A DNA stretch of 48,216 nucleotides from an uncultured bacterium (GTDB lineage Bacteria; Bacteroidota; Bacteroidia; Chitinophagales; Chitinophagaceae). Every line of letters begins with the position of its first letter. Within the stretch, counting starts at the first letter, position 1. Under the pieces are notes generated by a model. It was given only the letters and a program-made list of their open reading frames with translations, had not been told where the DNA came from and searched no databases. This document shows positions 15,976 to 24,826 of this stretch, in pieces. The position numbers were made by a program, and so were the translations under genes. The stretch covers positions 1 through 48,216 of the forward strand of contig CAILKQ010000072.1 of NCBI GenBank assembly GCA_903834825.1, read 5' to 3'.

Positions 15976-15993
15976 TAAATTTGATTAACTTTG
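15976..15993 (+). promoter_or_regulatory. Two tandem -7 boxes before the transhydrogenase operon
   Basis: TAAATTTG (15976-15983) and TAACTTTG (15986-15993) both match TAnnTTTG, 10 bases apart. The second lies 18 bases before the pntAA ATG. The in-frame TTG at 15991 sits inside the second box and so cannot be the start. Confidence 0.55.
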
Positions 15994-16011
15994 CAACCTC
16001 AAACAATCCCC

Positions 16012-17085
16012 ATGATCGTTGGTGTTTTAAAAGAAGCTGCCCCCGAAACAAGGGTCTCCCTTATTGCAGAAGGCGCGGCACAATTGGTTAAGAAAAATAT
16101 CTCAGTTTGGATAGAAAGTGGAGCTGGCATGAATGCCTACTGTTCTGACGATGATTATCGTGCTGTCGGTGCAGAAATCAAATCTACTGCAGAAATATCA
16201 GCCAGTGCAGATGTAATCTTGTCAATTCATGCGCCCTCCATTGACATCAGAAATGGCCTTGTATTGATTGGTATGTACCAAGCAAGGTTTCAGGCCGATC
16301 GCATCAAACAATGGACTGACAAAGGTGCCGTGGTCTACAGCATGGAGTTGTTGCCCAGAACGACAAGGGCGCAAAGCATGGATATTCTTTCCAGTCAGGC
16401 AAACATTGCTGGATACAAGGCGGTGCTCACCGCCGCCAATGCCTATGGACGGTATTTCCCCATGTTCATGACAGCTGCTGGCAGCGTTGCACCGGCTAAA
16501 ATGCTGATCCTGGGTGCTGGTGTGGCGGGTCTTCAGGCCATTGCCACCGCGAAAAGATTGGGTGCAGTAGTTGAGGTATTTGACACCAGGCCCGCAGTAA
16601 AAGAAGAGGTGCAAAGCCTTGGTGGAAAGTTTATTGAAGTGCCAGGAGCAGCTGATGCATCAACAGCAGGTGGATACGCGGTGGAACAATCTGAAGAATA
16701 CAAACAGAACCAGCAGGCAAAAATTGCTGAGAGTGTTGCCAAAGCAGATATAATCATTACTACCGCCCAAATACCAGGAAGAAAGGCACCCATCCTCATC
16801 ACAGAAGACATGCTGAACGCCATGCGAAGGGGCAGTGTTATCATTGACCTTGCTGCATCCACAGGCGGCAATACTCCAATGACCAAAGACCGCGAAACAG
16901 TCCATTACAACGGCCTGACCATCATTGGCGACAGCAATCTTCCTGCAACCATGCCATCAGATGCCAGCAAATTGTATGGAAAAAATATCCTGAACTTTCT
17001 TCAGTTGATCACCAGCAAGGAAGGCCAGCTGATCACCGATTCGCAAGACGAGCTGGTAAAAGGGGCAAGGGCCATCGCACAATAA
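16012..17085 (+). CDS. pntAA: NAD(P) transhydrogenase subunit alpha, part 1
   Basis: A 357-residue NAD(H)-binding domain I protein of the proton-translocating transhydrogenase. It shows the alanine-dehydrogenase-like fold with the N-terminal VGVLKEAAPETRVSL, the mobile-loop region SMELLPRTTRAQSMD, and the NAD-binding LGAGVAGLQAIATAKRLGAVVEVFDTR near the middle. The enzyme couples hydride transfer between NADH and NADP+ to proton flow across the membrane, supplying NADPH. The ATG at 16012 is set by the -7 box. pntAB and pntB follow at short gaps. Confidence 0.95.
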   Translation: MIVGVLKEAAPETRVSLIAEGAAQLVKKNISVWIESGAGMNAYCSDDDYRAVGAEIKSTAEISASADVILSIHAPSIDIRNGLVLIGMYQARFQADRIKQWTDKGAVVYSMELLPRTTRAQSMDILSSQANIAGYKAVLTAANAYGRYFPMFMTAAGSVAPAKMLILGAGVAGLQAIATAKRLGAVVEVFDTRPAVKEEVQSLGGKFIEVPGAADASTAGGYAVEQSEEYKQNQQAKIAESVAKADIIITTAQIPGRKAPILITEDMLNAMRRGSVIIDLAASTGGNTPMTKDRETVHYNGLTIIGDSNLPATMPSDASKLYGKNILNFLQLITSKEGQLITDSQDELVKGARAIAQ

Positions 17086-17110
17086 AGAAAAAAACAAAAT
17101 CATATTCAAC

Positions 17111-17419
17111 ATGAATCAGATCTTGAACTGGATTGCTGCTCATCAGGAAATGGCCTATATCGTCATACTGATGATTTTTGTAGGAATAGAAATCATCGGT
17201 AAAGTACCCAGTGTTTTGCACACGCCCTTGATGAGTGGCGCCAACGCGATCCATGGTGTAGTGATCATTGGTGCCATCATTGTGATGGGGCAGGCCGAAG
17301 AGGGCAATACCATAGCCTTGGTATTGGGGTTTGTAGCAGTAATTCTTGGAACACTGAATGTGGTTGGAGGATTTGTGGTGACAGACAGGATGCTTGAAAT
17401 GTTTAAAAAGAAAAAATAA
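17111..17419 (+). CDS. pntAB: NAD(P) transhydrogenase subunit alpha, part 2
   Basis: A 102-residue membrane subunit with about three hydrophobic helices (IVILMIFVGIEIIGKVP, GVVIIGAIIVMG and ALVLGFVAVILGTLNVVGGFVVTDRML). It is the membrane portion that is fused to PntA in enterobacteria but separate here. It ends in a short Lys-rich tail (MFKKKK). It lies 25 bases after pntAA and 21 before pntB. Confidence 0.95.
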   Translation: MNQILNWIAAHQEMAYIVILMIFVGIEIIGKVPSVLHTPLMSGANAIHGVVIIGAIIVMGQAEEGNTIALVLGFVAVILGTLNVVGGFVVTDRMLEMFKKKK

Positions 17420-17440
17420 TTTATCTCTAAATAGGATACC

Positions 17441-18883
17441 ATGGAATTGAACTTGCTTGTGTTTTGCTATTTGTTGGGATCTGTAACATTTATTGTTGGA
17501 TTGAAAATGCTTTCCAATCCTGTGTCTGCGCGGAATGGAAATCTAGTTGCCGCTGCAGGGATGTTTGTGGCTATTGTGGGTACCATTTTTCTCTATGAGG
17601 ATGAAGGAAAAAAATTAGGCAACTATGGGTGGATTTTTGCTGCACTCGTGATAGGAACCATTGTTGGCACCCTGATGGCCAAGCGGATTAAAATGACGGC
17701 CATGCCTGAAATGGTAAGCCTTTTCAATGGAATGGGCGGAGCCTGTGCTGCACTCATCTCAGTGATAGAGTTCAGGCACCTGATCCATGGATATGATCCA
17801 GCTACTTATGCAAGTACCGGGTATTCATTCTTCTCAACCTTGGATGGAACAACAATGCTCATCATCTTTCTGGGATTGATCATCGGAACAGTTTCGTTTT
17901 CCGGGAGCATGATTGCCTGGGGAAAGTTGAATGGCCGGATCAAAGATTTCGCCTTCAAAGGACAACACATCATCAACCTGGTGATACTGGTGCTCAATAT
18001 CGCCATTGCTGCCTTCATTATTATTTTAAGGCCAGAAGAAACGCCTTTGTTCTTTTATGCTATCCTCCTGCTTTCTATCCTTTATGGTGTGTTTTTTGTT
18101 TTGCCAATCGGTGGAGCAGACATGCCAGTGGTTATTTCTCTGCTGAATTCTTTTACGGGTGTTGCTGCAGCCTGCGGAGGATTTTTATATGACAACAAAG
18201 TAATGCTGACTGGAGGAATTCTGGTGGGTGCTGCAGGAACCTTGTTGACCATGTTGATGTGCAAAGCGATGAACAGGTCTTTGAGCAATGTATTGATTGG
18301 CTCTTTTGGTGGAAGTACAGTGGCCTCTGGTGGCACAGGGCCTCAAGGTGGAACATACAAGGAAATTTCACTCAGTGATGCTGCTGTGATCATGAGTTAT
18401 GCCAACAAAGTAATGATTGTTCCAGGCTATGGACTTGCTGTAGCCCAGGCCCAGCATATCTGTCATGAACTGGAAAAGACATTGGAAGCAAAAGGTGTTG
18501 AAGTGAAATACGCGATTCATCCAGTTGCCGGAAGAATGCCGGGACACATGAACGTATTGTTGGCAGAGGCTGATGTTAGTTATGAAAAACTGCTTGAAAT
18601 GGAATTGGCCAACGAGGAGTTTAAATCAACTGATGTTGTCCTGATCTTGGGGGCCAACGATGTGGTCAATCCTGCTGCAAAATCTGATCCATCTTCACCC
18701 ATCTACGGCATGCCTATTTTGGAAGTTGAACAGGCGAAGCATGTAATTGTGAACAAACGAAGCATGAAGCCTGGGTATGCTGGCATTGAGAACCAGTTGT
18801 TTTTCCAACCCAAGACGTCTATGCTTTTCGGCGATGCAAAAAAGGCTTTGCAAGACCTGCTTGCAGAAGTGCGCAGCATCTAG
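17441..18883 (+). CDS. pntB: NAD(P) transhydrogenase subunit beta
   Basis: A 480-residue PntB. Residues 1 to about 280 are membrane helices of domain II, including the TMPEMVSLFNGMGG-like stretch (here MTAMPEMVSLFNGMGG). The C-terminal domain III binds NADP(H): VPGYGLAVAQAQH, HPVAGRMPGHMNVLLAEA, LILGANDVVNP and the closing KRSMKPGYAGIENQLF. All hallmark segments are present, so the three-gene transhydrogenase looks intact. Confidence 0.96.
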   Translation: MELNLLVFCYLLGSVTFIVGLKMLSNPVSARNGNLVAAAGMFVAIVGTIFLYEDEGKKLGNYGWIFAALVIGTIVGTLMAKRIKMTAMPEMVSLFNGMGGACAALISVIEFRHLIHGYDPATYASTGYSFFSTLDGTTMLIIFLGLIIGTVSFSGSMIAWGKLNGRIKDFAFKGQHIINLVILVLNIAIAAFIIILRPEETPLFFYAILLLSILYGVFFVLPIGGADMPVVISLLNSFTGVAAACGGFLYDNKVMLTGGILVGAAGTLLTMLMCKAMNRSLSNVLIGSFGGSTVASGGTGPQGGTYKEISLSDAAVIMSYANKVMIVPGYGLAVAQAQHICHELEKTLEAKGVEVKYAIHPVAGRMPGHMNVLLAEADVSYEKLLEMELANEEFKSTDVVLILGANDVVNPAAKSDPSSPIYGMPILEVEQAKHVIVNKRSMKPGYAGIENQLFFQPKTSMLFGDAKKALQDLLAEVRSI

Positions 18884-18930
18884 CATTTTTAGTGCAACGA
18901 TTTGAGGAATTGATTGCTTAATTTTATGCA

Positions 18931-19068
18931 ATGGCAGCCTTGAAAAATGATACTGAATCATTGAAAAAAAAATTGTTGGGTGCAGACAAATTGAATGCAA
19001 TCCTCTATCAAAGTACTTTGGCAGCATTTAATTCAACCATAAAGGCTGCGTCAGCCATTTTTAACTGA
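18931..19068 (+). CDS. Possible small protein of 45 residues, coupled to the rRNA methyltransferase gene
   Basis: An ATG at 18931 opens a 45-codon frame ending in TGA at 19066-19068, whose last base is the first of the ATG of the next gene (TGATG). The product begins MAALKNDTESLKKKLL and ends STIKAASAIFN; it is a Lys- and Ala-rich, probably helical peptide without a signal sequence. Codon choice resembles the neighbours. I recognise no family. The coupling to the following start favours a translated ORF, but a chance frame or a remnant of a larger gene is possible. Confidence 0.4.
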   Translation: MAALKNDTESLKKKLLGADKLNAILYQSTLAAFNSTIKAASAIFN

Positions 19069-20432
19069 TGTTCCTCAAAGAAGATTTTATCCAATCTTTG
19101 GAAGGCTGTGAAGGATTTCTGCGCGATGAAATGATGGCTGCGCACCAGGAAGCCATACCAATTTCTGTGCGGTTAAATCCCCAGAAGGCAACTGGGCCTG
19201 AAAACGTATTCCCCGTTGAGAACACAGGCGATAGGGTTCCTTGGTGCCCCAATGCTTTTTACCTCAACAGCAGGCCCAGCTTCACCATGGATCCTCTTTT
19301 TCATGCAGGCACCTACTATGTGCAGGAAGCCTCCAGCATGTTCATTCATCACCTCATTTCCAATGTGTTTCAAGATAAAAGGGGATTGATGGCATTGGAT
19401 CTTTGTGCAGCACCTGGTGGTAAGACCACTTTATTGTCTTCTATGCCTCATTTCCGGCTAGTGCTTGCCAACGAAATCATACAGACGCGCGTACCTGTTT
19501 TGCAGGAAAATACCATCAAATGGGGCGCAGGCCATGTTTTTGTTTCAAACAATGATCCCATTGATTTTGAAAAAATGGGTGCCATGTTTGATCTGGTGCT
19601 GGTTGATGCTCCGTGCAGTGGGAGTGGACTGTTCAGAAAAGATGCAGCTGCAATGGATGAATGGAATCCAGGCCTGGTGGGATTTTGCTCTGCCAGGCAA
19701 AAAAGAATTCTGGCCAGTGCCATGCATGCTGTTCTTGAAGGGGGATATCTTTTGTATTCTACTTGTTCTTACTCGAGAGAGGAAAATGAGGAAATCCTGG
19801 ATCATATCATGGACTCAGGGCTTTTTGAATCCATTGCCGTTGATGTTCCTGCAGCGTGGAATGTAGTAGAAAGCCTTTCTAAAAATAAAAGTGCAAAAGG
19901 GTATAGGTTTTATCCCAACAAGGTAAGGGGTGAAGGATTTTTTTGTACCCTCTTCCAAAAAACGGGGACAAGTTATTCAAGAAGTCAACATGTTGCTGGC
20001 AAGCATGAACTTGTAAAGCCTCTTGCTGTTTTGGAAGATTGGATTATTCCTTCTCCACAGTTGCGGTTCTTTAAAAAGGAAAATGAGCTTTTTGCTGTTG
20101 ATGAAATCAATCTTCCTGCACTGCTACAATTCAAGGATTCCTTGCGGTTAAGGAAATCTGGTTTGAGGTTGGGTTCAGAAATCAGGACTGATCTCATCCC
20201 AGACCATGAACTCTCCATGTCAAGCCTTTTGTCTGAAAATGTGCCGGTTTTAGATCTTTCTTATGAGGAAGCCATTGCCTTTTTAAGAAAAGATACCATT
20301 GAAAAAGAGGGTTCTGGCAAAGGCTGGTGCCTCGCAAGATTCAAGGGAATAGGATTGGGTTGGGTGAAATTGGTTCAGGGCAGGGTAAAGAATCATTATC
20401 CCATGTCCTGGAGAATTTTGATGAGGGATTGA
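19068..20432 (+). CDS. RsmF-like 16S rRNA cytosine-C5 methyltransferase
   Basis: A 454-residue NOL1/NOP2/Sun family RNA m5C methyltransferase. The SAM site LDLCAAPGGKT is at residues 110-120. Cys183 in DAPCSGSG (motif IV) and the catalytic Cys233 in YSTCSYS (motif VI) are both present. The C-terminal third (about 310-454) has the PUA-like/RNA-binding extension typical of RsmF (YebU), ending in SPSLVKLVQGRVKNHYP-like sequence. The exact rRNA target is inferred from family resemblance. Start ATG 19068 overlaps the stop of the small ORF. Confidence 0.88.
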   Translation: MFLKEDFIQSLEGCEGFLRDEMMAAHQEAIPISVRLNPQKATGPENVFPVENTGDRVPWCPNAFYLNSRPSFTMDPLFHAGTYYVQEASSMFIHHLISNVFQDKRGLMALDLCAAPGGKTTLLSSMPHFRLVLANEIIQTRVPVLQENTIKWGAGHVFVSNNDPIDFEKMGAMFDLVLVDAPCSGSGLFRKDAAAMDEWNPGLVGFCSARQKRILASAMHAVLEGGYLLYSTCSYSREENEEILDHIMDSGLFESIAVDVPAAWNVVESLSKNKSAKGYRFYPNKVRGEGFFCTLFQKTGTSYSRSQHVAGKHELVKPLAVLEDWIIPSPQLRFFKKENELFAVDEINLPALLQFKDSLRLRKSGLRLGSEIRTDLIPDHELSMSSLLSENVPVLDLSYEEAIAFLRKDTIEKEGSGKGWCLARFKGIGLGWVKLVQGRVKNHYPMSWRILMRD

Positions 20433-20525
20433 GAAATGTTAAAATTTTCTAATAATGCCCATTTCTGCAGAATCAAGCTTGCAATGCTGGAAAATATCAA
20501 TTAATTTGTAGTGTAACCAACTGGT

Positions 20526-21563
20526 ATGAAGACTGTTCTGCTTTTATTTATTTTGCTGATTTCCTCATCTCTTATGGGGCAGCAACATAATTTTATTGTC
20601 CGAAATTCCGGAAGCCAGCTATACCTGGAACACAAGGTAGCACCGAAGGAGAATTGGTACAGTGTTGGCCGCATTTACTTCATCAGTCCAAAAGAAATTG
20701 CTGCTTTCAACCAGCTTTCCTTAGACAAGGGTTTGGGCATAGGTCAGCTCTTGAAAATTCCGCTCAAGGATGAAAATTTCTCGCAATCAACTGTTATTGA
20801 CAATGCAGAGGGAAAGGTGGTGCATGCAGTCCAAGCCAAAGAAGGATTGTATAAACTTGCCAATCTCTATAATGTAGACAAGGAATTGTTGAAAAAAATG
20901 AATGGGCTCTCCTCTGATCAGATCAATGCCGGCACCAACCTGATCATTGGGTATTTGCTTCCAACACCAGCGTCCGTTGTTTCAATTGCACCGTCCAGTC
21001 CTGCAAAAACTGCACCTGAGACCCCTAAGCCTTTAAAAGTTGCTGAGAAAGAAGCAGTTGTAGAAGAAAAAGCAAAAAAACCTGTTCCTCCTGCCGAAGC
21101 GGCTATCCCAGGCCCACAAAATTCGGCCAAAAGCACTCAAACTGCTGCTCCAGTAAAGGTTGAAGAAGAGAGCGTTGAGGCATCCAAACCAGTTGCTTCA
21201 AATCCAAGATCAAACAACAGTCAGGCCTTGAAACCAGAAAAAAATTATTTCTCTTCCTTGTTTGAGCAACAATCAAGGGAAGGGAAACAACAAAAGCTTG
21301 AAAATTCCGTTTATGGAGTTTTTAAGAGCACCAGCGGATGGCAGGATGGAAAGTATTATGTGTTGATGAACAATGTGGTTCCTGGTACAGTGGTGAAATT
21401 GGTCAGGAAGTCTACGGACAAAGTGGTGTTTGCTAAAGTGCTTGGAGCGGTTCCTCCGGGTAAGGAAAGTGAAGGAATGTCATTGAGGATGAGCAATGCT
21501 GCCATCGCAGCACTTGGATTGGGGGATACAGGTAGTGACGTGGACCTTGTGTGGTTTAATTAG
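20526..21563 (+). CDS. Exported LysM protein with C-terminal double-psi beta-barrel-like domain
   Basis: A 345-residue secreted protein. The signal peptide (about residues 1-19, ending SLMGQ) is followed by two LysM-like repeats (about 30-78 with NWYSVGRIYFIS and LLKIPL, and about 95-140 with EGLYKLANLYNVD and LIIGY). A Pro/Ala/Glu-rich linker (about 145-235) leads to a C-terminal domain (about 255-345) with GWQDGKYYVLMN, GTVVKLV, VFAKVLG and ISNAAxAALG-like (here MSNAAIAALGLGD) sequence, resembling RlpA/double-psi barrels. It probably binds peptidoglycan in the periplasm. Enzymatic activity is uncertain, because the catalytic residues of true RlpA are not obvious. Confidence 0.8.
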   Translation: MKTVLLLFILLISSSLMGQQHNFIVRNSGSQLYLEHKVAPKENWYSVGRIYFISPKEIAAFNQLSLDKGLGIGQLLKIPLKDENFSQSTVIDNAEGKVVHAVQAKEGLYKLANLYNVDKELLKKMNGLSSDQINAGTNLIIGYLLPTPASVVSIAPSSPAKTAPETPKPLKVAEKEAVVEEKAKKPVPPAEAAIPGPQNSAKSTQTAAPVKVEEESVEASKPVASNPRSNNSQALKPEKNYFSSLFEQQSREGKQQKLENSVYGVFKSTSGWQDGKYYVLMNNVVPGTVVKLVRKSTDKVVFAKVLGAVPPGKESEGMSLRMSNAAIAALGLGDTGSDVDLVWFN

Positions 21564-21584
21564 ACAACGTACACAATCAATATC

Positions 21585-23201
21585 ATGTCAACAGAAAGAA
21601 AATTTCAGACCCCTCCGAGTCTTGCAGCTTACGCAGGGCCATGGGATAAGGATGCAGTAAAGCATCTTTTGCGAAGGACCATGTTTGGCGCAAAAAAAGA
21701 TGATATCCTTTATTTTACTGGCTTAGGCCTTAATGGATCCATCAATCAATTGCTGGATACAAGCCTGCCTTTGCCAGCACCTCCAGTAAAGGAATATGCT
21801 GTTGGCAATGCCATGGTGCCGGATACCATTATTGGCCCCGGTGAAACATGGGTGAACGATACCAACAATGATGGTACAATCGCCTCTTATAGAAGAGGCT
21901 CTTTCAAAAAATGGTGGGTAGGCAACCTGATCAACCAAGACAGGACCATTAGGGAAAACATGTGCATCTTCTGGCACAATCATTTCTCAACGGAAACGAA
22001 TGATGTCAGCAATGCCCAATATGTATACAAACATCACAATCTTATCAGGTCGAATGCGCTGGGCAATATCAAATCATTGGTAAGGGCCATGTCTATTGAC
22101 CCCGCCATGTTGGTTTACCTGAATGGTCAAAACAACAACAAGTCAGCACCTGATGAAAACTATTCCCGCGAAATTCAGGAACTCTTTGTGATTGGAAAAG
22201 GAACCGGTGCTGATTTTACTGAACCTGACGTGAAGGAAGCGGCAAAGCTGCTCACTGGATGGAGAATCAATGCAACAAAAATGGAGCCCTACTTTGACTC
22301 CAACCGCCATGATACGACCAACAAACAGTTTTCTTCTTTTTACGGCAACAAATTGATTGCAGGAAAAACCGGAGCAACTGCTGGAGACCTGGAATTGGAT
22401 GAATTCATCAACATGCTATTTGCCAATGATGAGGCTGCACTCTTCCTTTGCAGGAAATTGTACATCTGGTTCATTTATTACAAGATCACACCAGAGGTAG
22501 AGGCTGGTTTTATTGCGCCACTTGCCAAGCTCTTGAGGAACAATAATTATGAGGTTAAGCCAGTCATTAAAGCACTCCTGAGCAGTGATCATTTTTTTGA
22601 CATGATGAACAGGGGTTGCCAAATCAAAAGCCCTGTTAACATGATGATTGGTTTGTTGCGGGAGTTTGAAGTGAAGTTTCCAACACCGGATATGTATACC
22701 ACCAACTATGGTCTTTGGAACCAGATGCTGAGTTATTTCACCAACCTCCAGCAAAACCTTGGTGATCCACCAGATGTGAGTGGATGGAAAGCGTATTATC
22801 AAGAGCCGGGCTTTTATGAATATTGGATCAACACAGATACACTGCCCAAGCGGATTCAATACCTCGATTCCCTTGTTACCAATGGTTATACCGTAAGCGG
22901 TTTCAAGGTAGTGGTTGATGGCTTGGCCTATGTTAAAAAGATGGCTGCACCCCGAGATCCCAACAAATTGATTGATGAATTGGCTGACCATGTTTTGGGT
23001 ATTCCCATCTCCGCGCAGCACAAGGCACAACTGAAAAGGGATATTTTGTTGTCTGGCCAGTCTGATGATCTGTATTGGGCGACAGCTTGGGATTTGTATA
23101 TCACAACACCGTCCAACGCAGCCAATACAAAATACGTCACTACCGCAATCACCAATTTGATCAAATACATGGTTGATCTTCCTGAATATCAACTTTGTTA
23201 A
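21585..23201 (+). CDS. DUF1800 family protein
   Basis: A 538-residue DUF1800 protein. Recognisable blocks are HLLRRTMFG (residues about 26-34), FWHNHFSTE, REIQELFVIGKG, the EPDVKEAAKLLTGWRI helix, and GDPPDVSGWKAYY near residue 390. These blocks are typical of the family, whose biochemical role is unknown; members are usually encoded next to a DUF1501 protein, as here. No signal peptide is evident at the chosen ATG. The gene ends 10 bases before the DUF1501 ATG, so the pair is almost certainly one operon. Confidence 0.88.
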   Translation: MSTERKFQTPPSLAAYAGPWDKDAVKHLLRRTMFGAKKDDILYFTGLGLNGSINQLLDTSLPLPAPPVKEYAVGNAMVPDTIIGPGETWVNDTNNDGTIASYRRGSFKKWWVGNLINQDRTIRENMCIFWHNHFSTETNDVSNAQYVYKHHNLIRSNALGNIKSLVRAMSIDPAMLVYLNGQNNNKSAPDENYSREIQELFVIGKGTGADFTEPDVKEAAKLLTGWRINATKMEPYFDSNRHDTTNKQFSSFYGNKLIAGKTGATAGDLELDEFINMLFANDEAALFLCRKLYIWFIYYKITPEVEAGFIAPLAKLLRNNNYEVKPVIKALLSSDHFFDMMNRGCQIKSPVNMMIGLLREFEVKFPTPDMYTTNYGLWNQMLSYFTNLQQNLGDPPDVSGWKAYYQEPGFYEYWINTDTLPKRIQYLDSLVTNGYTVSGFKVVVDGLAYVKKMAAPRDPNKLIDELADHVLGIPISAQHKAQLKRDILLSGQSDDLYWATAWDLYITTPSNAANTKYVTTAITNLIKYMVDLPEYQLC

Positions 23202-23211
23202 TCCGTATATC

Positions 23212-24786
23212 ATGAACAGAAGAAAATTCCTCAATGGATACCTCCCTGCTGGTGTAATGATTCCTTCCTTTGTCAATGGCATGGGCTTTAAGGCATTCGA
23301 ATCAGGGCATACTTTCCTGAACAATGTGCTACTTCCCGGAGGCGACAATGACAGGGTCTTTGTTGTTATCCAGTTGAATGGGGGCAATGATGGTTTGAAT
23401 ACCGTTATTCCGCTTGATCAGTTCAGCAAGTACCAGAATGCACGCCAGAATATCTTTATTGAGGAATCAAAAGCGTTGCGGTTGAATGGTGTAGATAATA
23501 TCGGCTTGCATCCTGCAATGACGGGGTTGCAAGAGCTTTACAATGATGGGAAGTTGCATGTAGTTCAGTCAGTGGGCTATCCCCAACCCAATTTTTCTCA
23601 TTTCAGGGCCACTGATATTTGGATGAGCGGATCAGACAGCAGGCAAGTATTGAATACGGGTTGGCTTGGTCGTTTTCTGGATGAAATGTATCCGGGCTTC
23701 CCTATTGGGTATCCCAACAGCACAATGACCGATCCTTTGGCCATCCAAATTGGTTCTGTTACTTCTTTGACACTGCAGGGAGCTGCACAACCGATGGGAA
23801 TGAGCATTTCAAACCCCAGTTCTTTCTACAGTTTTGTCAATAACCAAATAGACCCTGCTCCCAATAGCTATGCAGGCAAGGAGCTCAGTTTTGTCAGGGA
23901 GATGTCCAAGCAAACCCAAAAATTTGGAGAGGTCATCAAGGCCGCCAATGCCAAAGTGACCACACAATCACCCTATCCAACCAGCAACTCCCTGGCTGAT
24001 CAACTCAAGATTGTAGCCAGATTGATCAAAGGTGGATTGAAGACCAAGATTTATATGGTGAACTATGGTGGGTTTGACACACATTCCAACCAGACCGTTG
24101 CTGGAGATACTTCGATTGGTTATCATGCAACATTGTTGGGTAATGTGAGCAATGCCATCAAGGCGTTCATGGATGATTTGAAATTTCAGGGTGTTGAAGA
24201 ACGCGTAGTTGGAATGACCTATTCAGAGTTTGGTCGACGCATCCTCAGCAATGGATCCACTGGTACAGACCATGGTGCTGCTGCTCCGTTATTTGTTTTT
24301 GGTGCAATGGTGCAGGCAGGAGTAAGCGGTACAACACCTATTTTGCCCATGAAGGCAACAGTGGGAGACAATGTTCCTTATCAATATGATTTCAGGAGCA
24401 TTTATGCCAGTATCCTTTCCAATTGGCTCTGTGTAAATGATACTACCCTGAACAATGTGATGTTGAAAAACTTCCAGAAACTGCCTTTGACAAAATTGGG
24501 TACCTGTTCGATCCTTAATCCTGTTGGTAATCCTGATCAGCTGATTGTGGCATACCCCAATCCATTCCATAAAAAAGTAACCATTCAATTCAAGTCTGCT
24601 GGTGGCCATACCATGATTCAGGTGATGGATTCCGCTGGTCGACTGGTGAAGATACTCATCGACGCCAATTTTGAGGCCGGTACATTCAGGGTTGATTTTG
24701 ATGGCGAGTATCTTTCTGCAGGCCTTTATTACATCAGGTTGCAAAATCAGGTTATACAGCAGGTGAAATCCGTTATCAAGATCTGA
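23212..24786 (+). CDS. DUF1501 family protein with Tat-like leader and T9SS sorting domain
   Basis: A 524-residue protein. The N-terminus MNRRKFLNGYLPAG has a twin-arginine-like RRKFL followed by a hydrophobic stretch. The DUF1501 core (about 40-425) shows VIQLNGGNDGLNTVIPL, HPAMTGLQELY, NFSHFRATDIW, YGGFDTHSNQ and TGTDHGAAAPLFVFG. The last 85 residues form a Por secretion/T9SS sorting domain: AYPNPFHKK, then SAGRLVK, then LSAGLYYIRL. It should therefore reach the cell surface or medium. ATG 23212 is used; an in-frame TTG at 23173 lies within the DUF1800 gene. Catalytic function is unknown, though the family resembles sulfatase/phosphatase folds. Confidence 0.87.
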   Translation: MNRRKFLNGYLPAGVMIPSFVNGMGFKAFESGHTFLNNVLLPGGDNDRVFVVIQLNGGNDGLNTVIPLDQFSKYQNARQNIFIEESKALRLNGVDNIGLHPAMTGLQELYNDGKLHVVQSVGYPQPNFSHFRATDIWMSGSDSRQVLNTGWLGRFLDEMYPGFPIGYPNSTMTDPLAIQIGSVTSLTLQGAAQPMGMSISNPSSFYSFVNNQIDPAPNSYAGKELSFVREMSKQTQKFGEVIKAANAKVTTQSPYPTSNSLADQLKIVARLIKGGLKTKIYMVNYGGFDTHSNQTVAGDTSIGYHATLLGNVSNAIKAFMDDLKFQGVEERVVGMTYSEFGRRILSNGSTGTDHGAAAPLFVFGAMVQAGVSGTTPILPMKATVGDNVPYQYDFRSIYASILSNWLCVNDTTLNNVMLKNFQKLPLTKLGTCSILNPVGNPDQLIVAYPNPFHKKVTIQFKSAGGHTMIQVMDSAGRLVKILIDANFEAGTFRVDFDGEYLSAGLYYIRLQNQVIQQVKSVIKI

Positions 24787-24826
24787 GTATCTTGAGTATT
24801 TATGAAGTTGTTTCAATTGTACATAG

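Noticed and set aside
16012-18883. Transhydrogenase genes as a novel split complex
   Set aside because: Separate PntAA, PntAB and PntB is a known arrangement in many bacteria and all motifs are intact.
22416-23387. Minus-strand open frame of 323 codons opposite DUF1800/DUF1501
   Set aside because: Antisense shadow of two family-matched genes, with no recognisable features and no promoter.
24775-24796. AAGAT/ATCTT hairpin at the end of the DUF1501 gene
   Set aside because: Only five base pairs and no T tract; likely chance.
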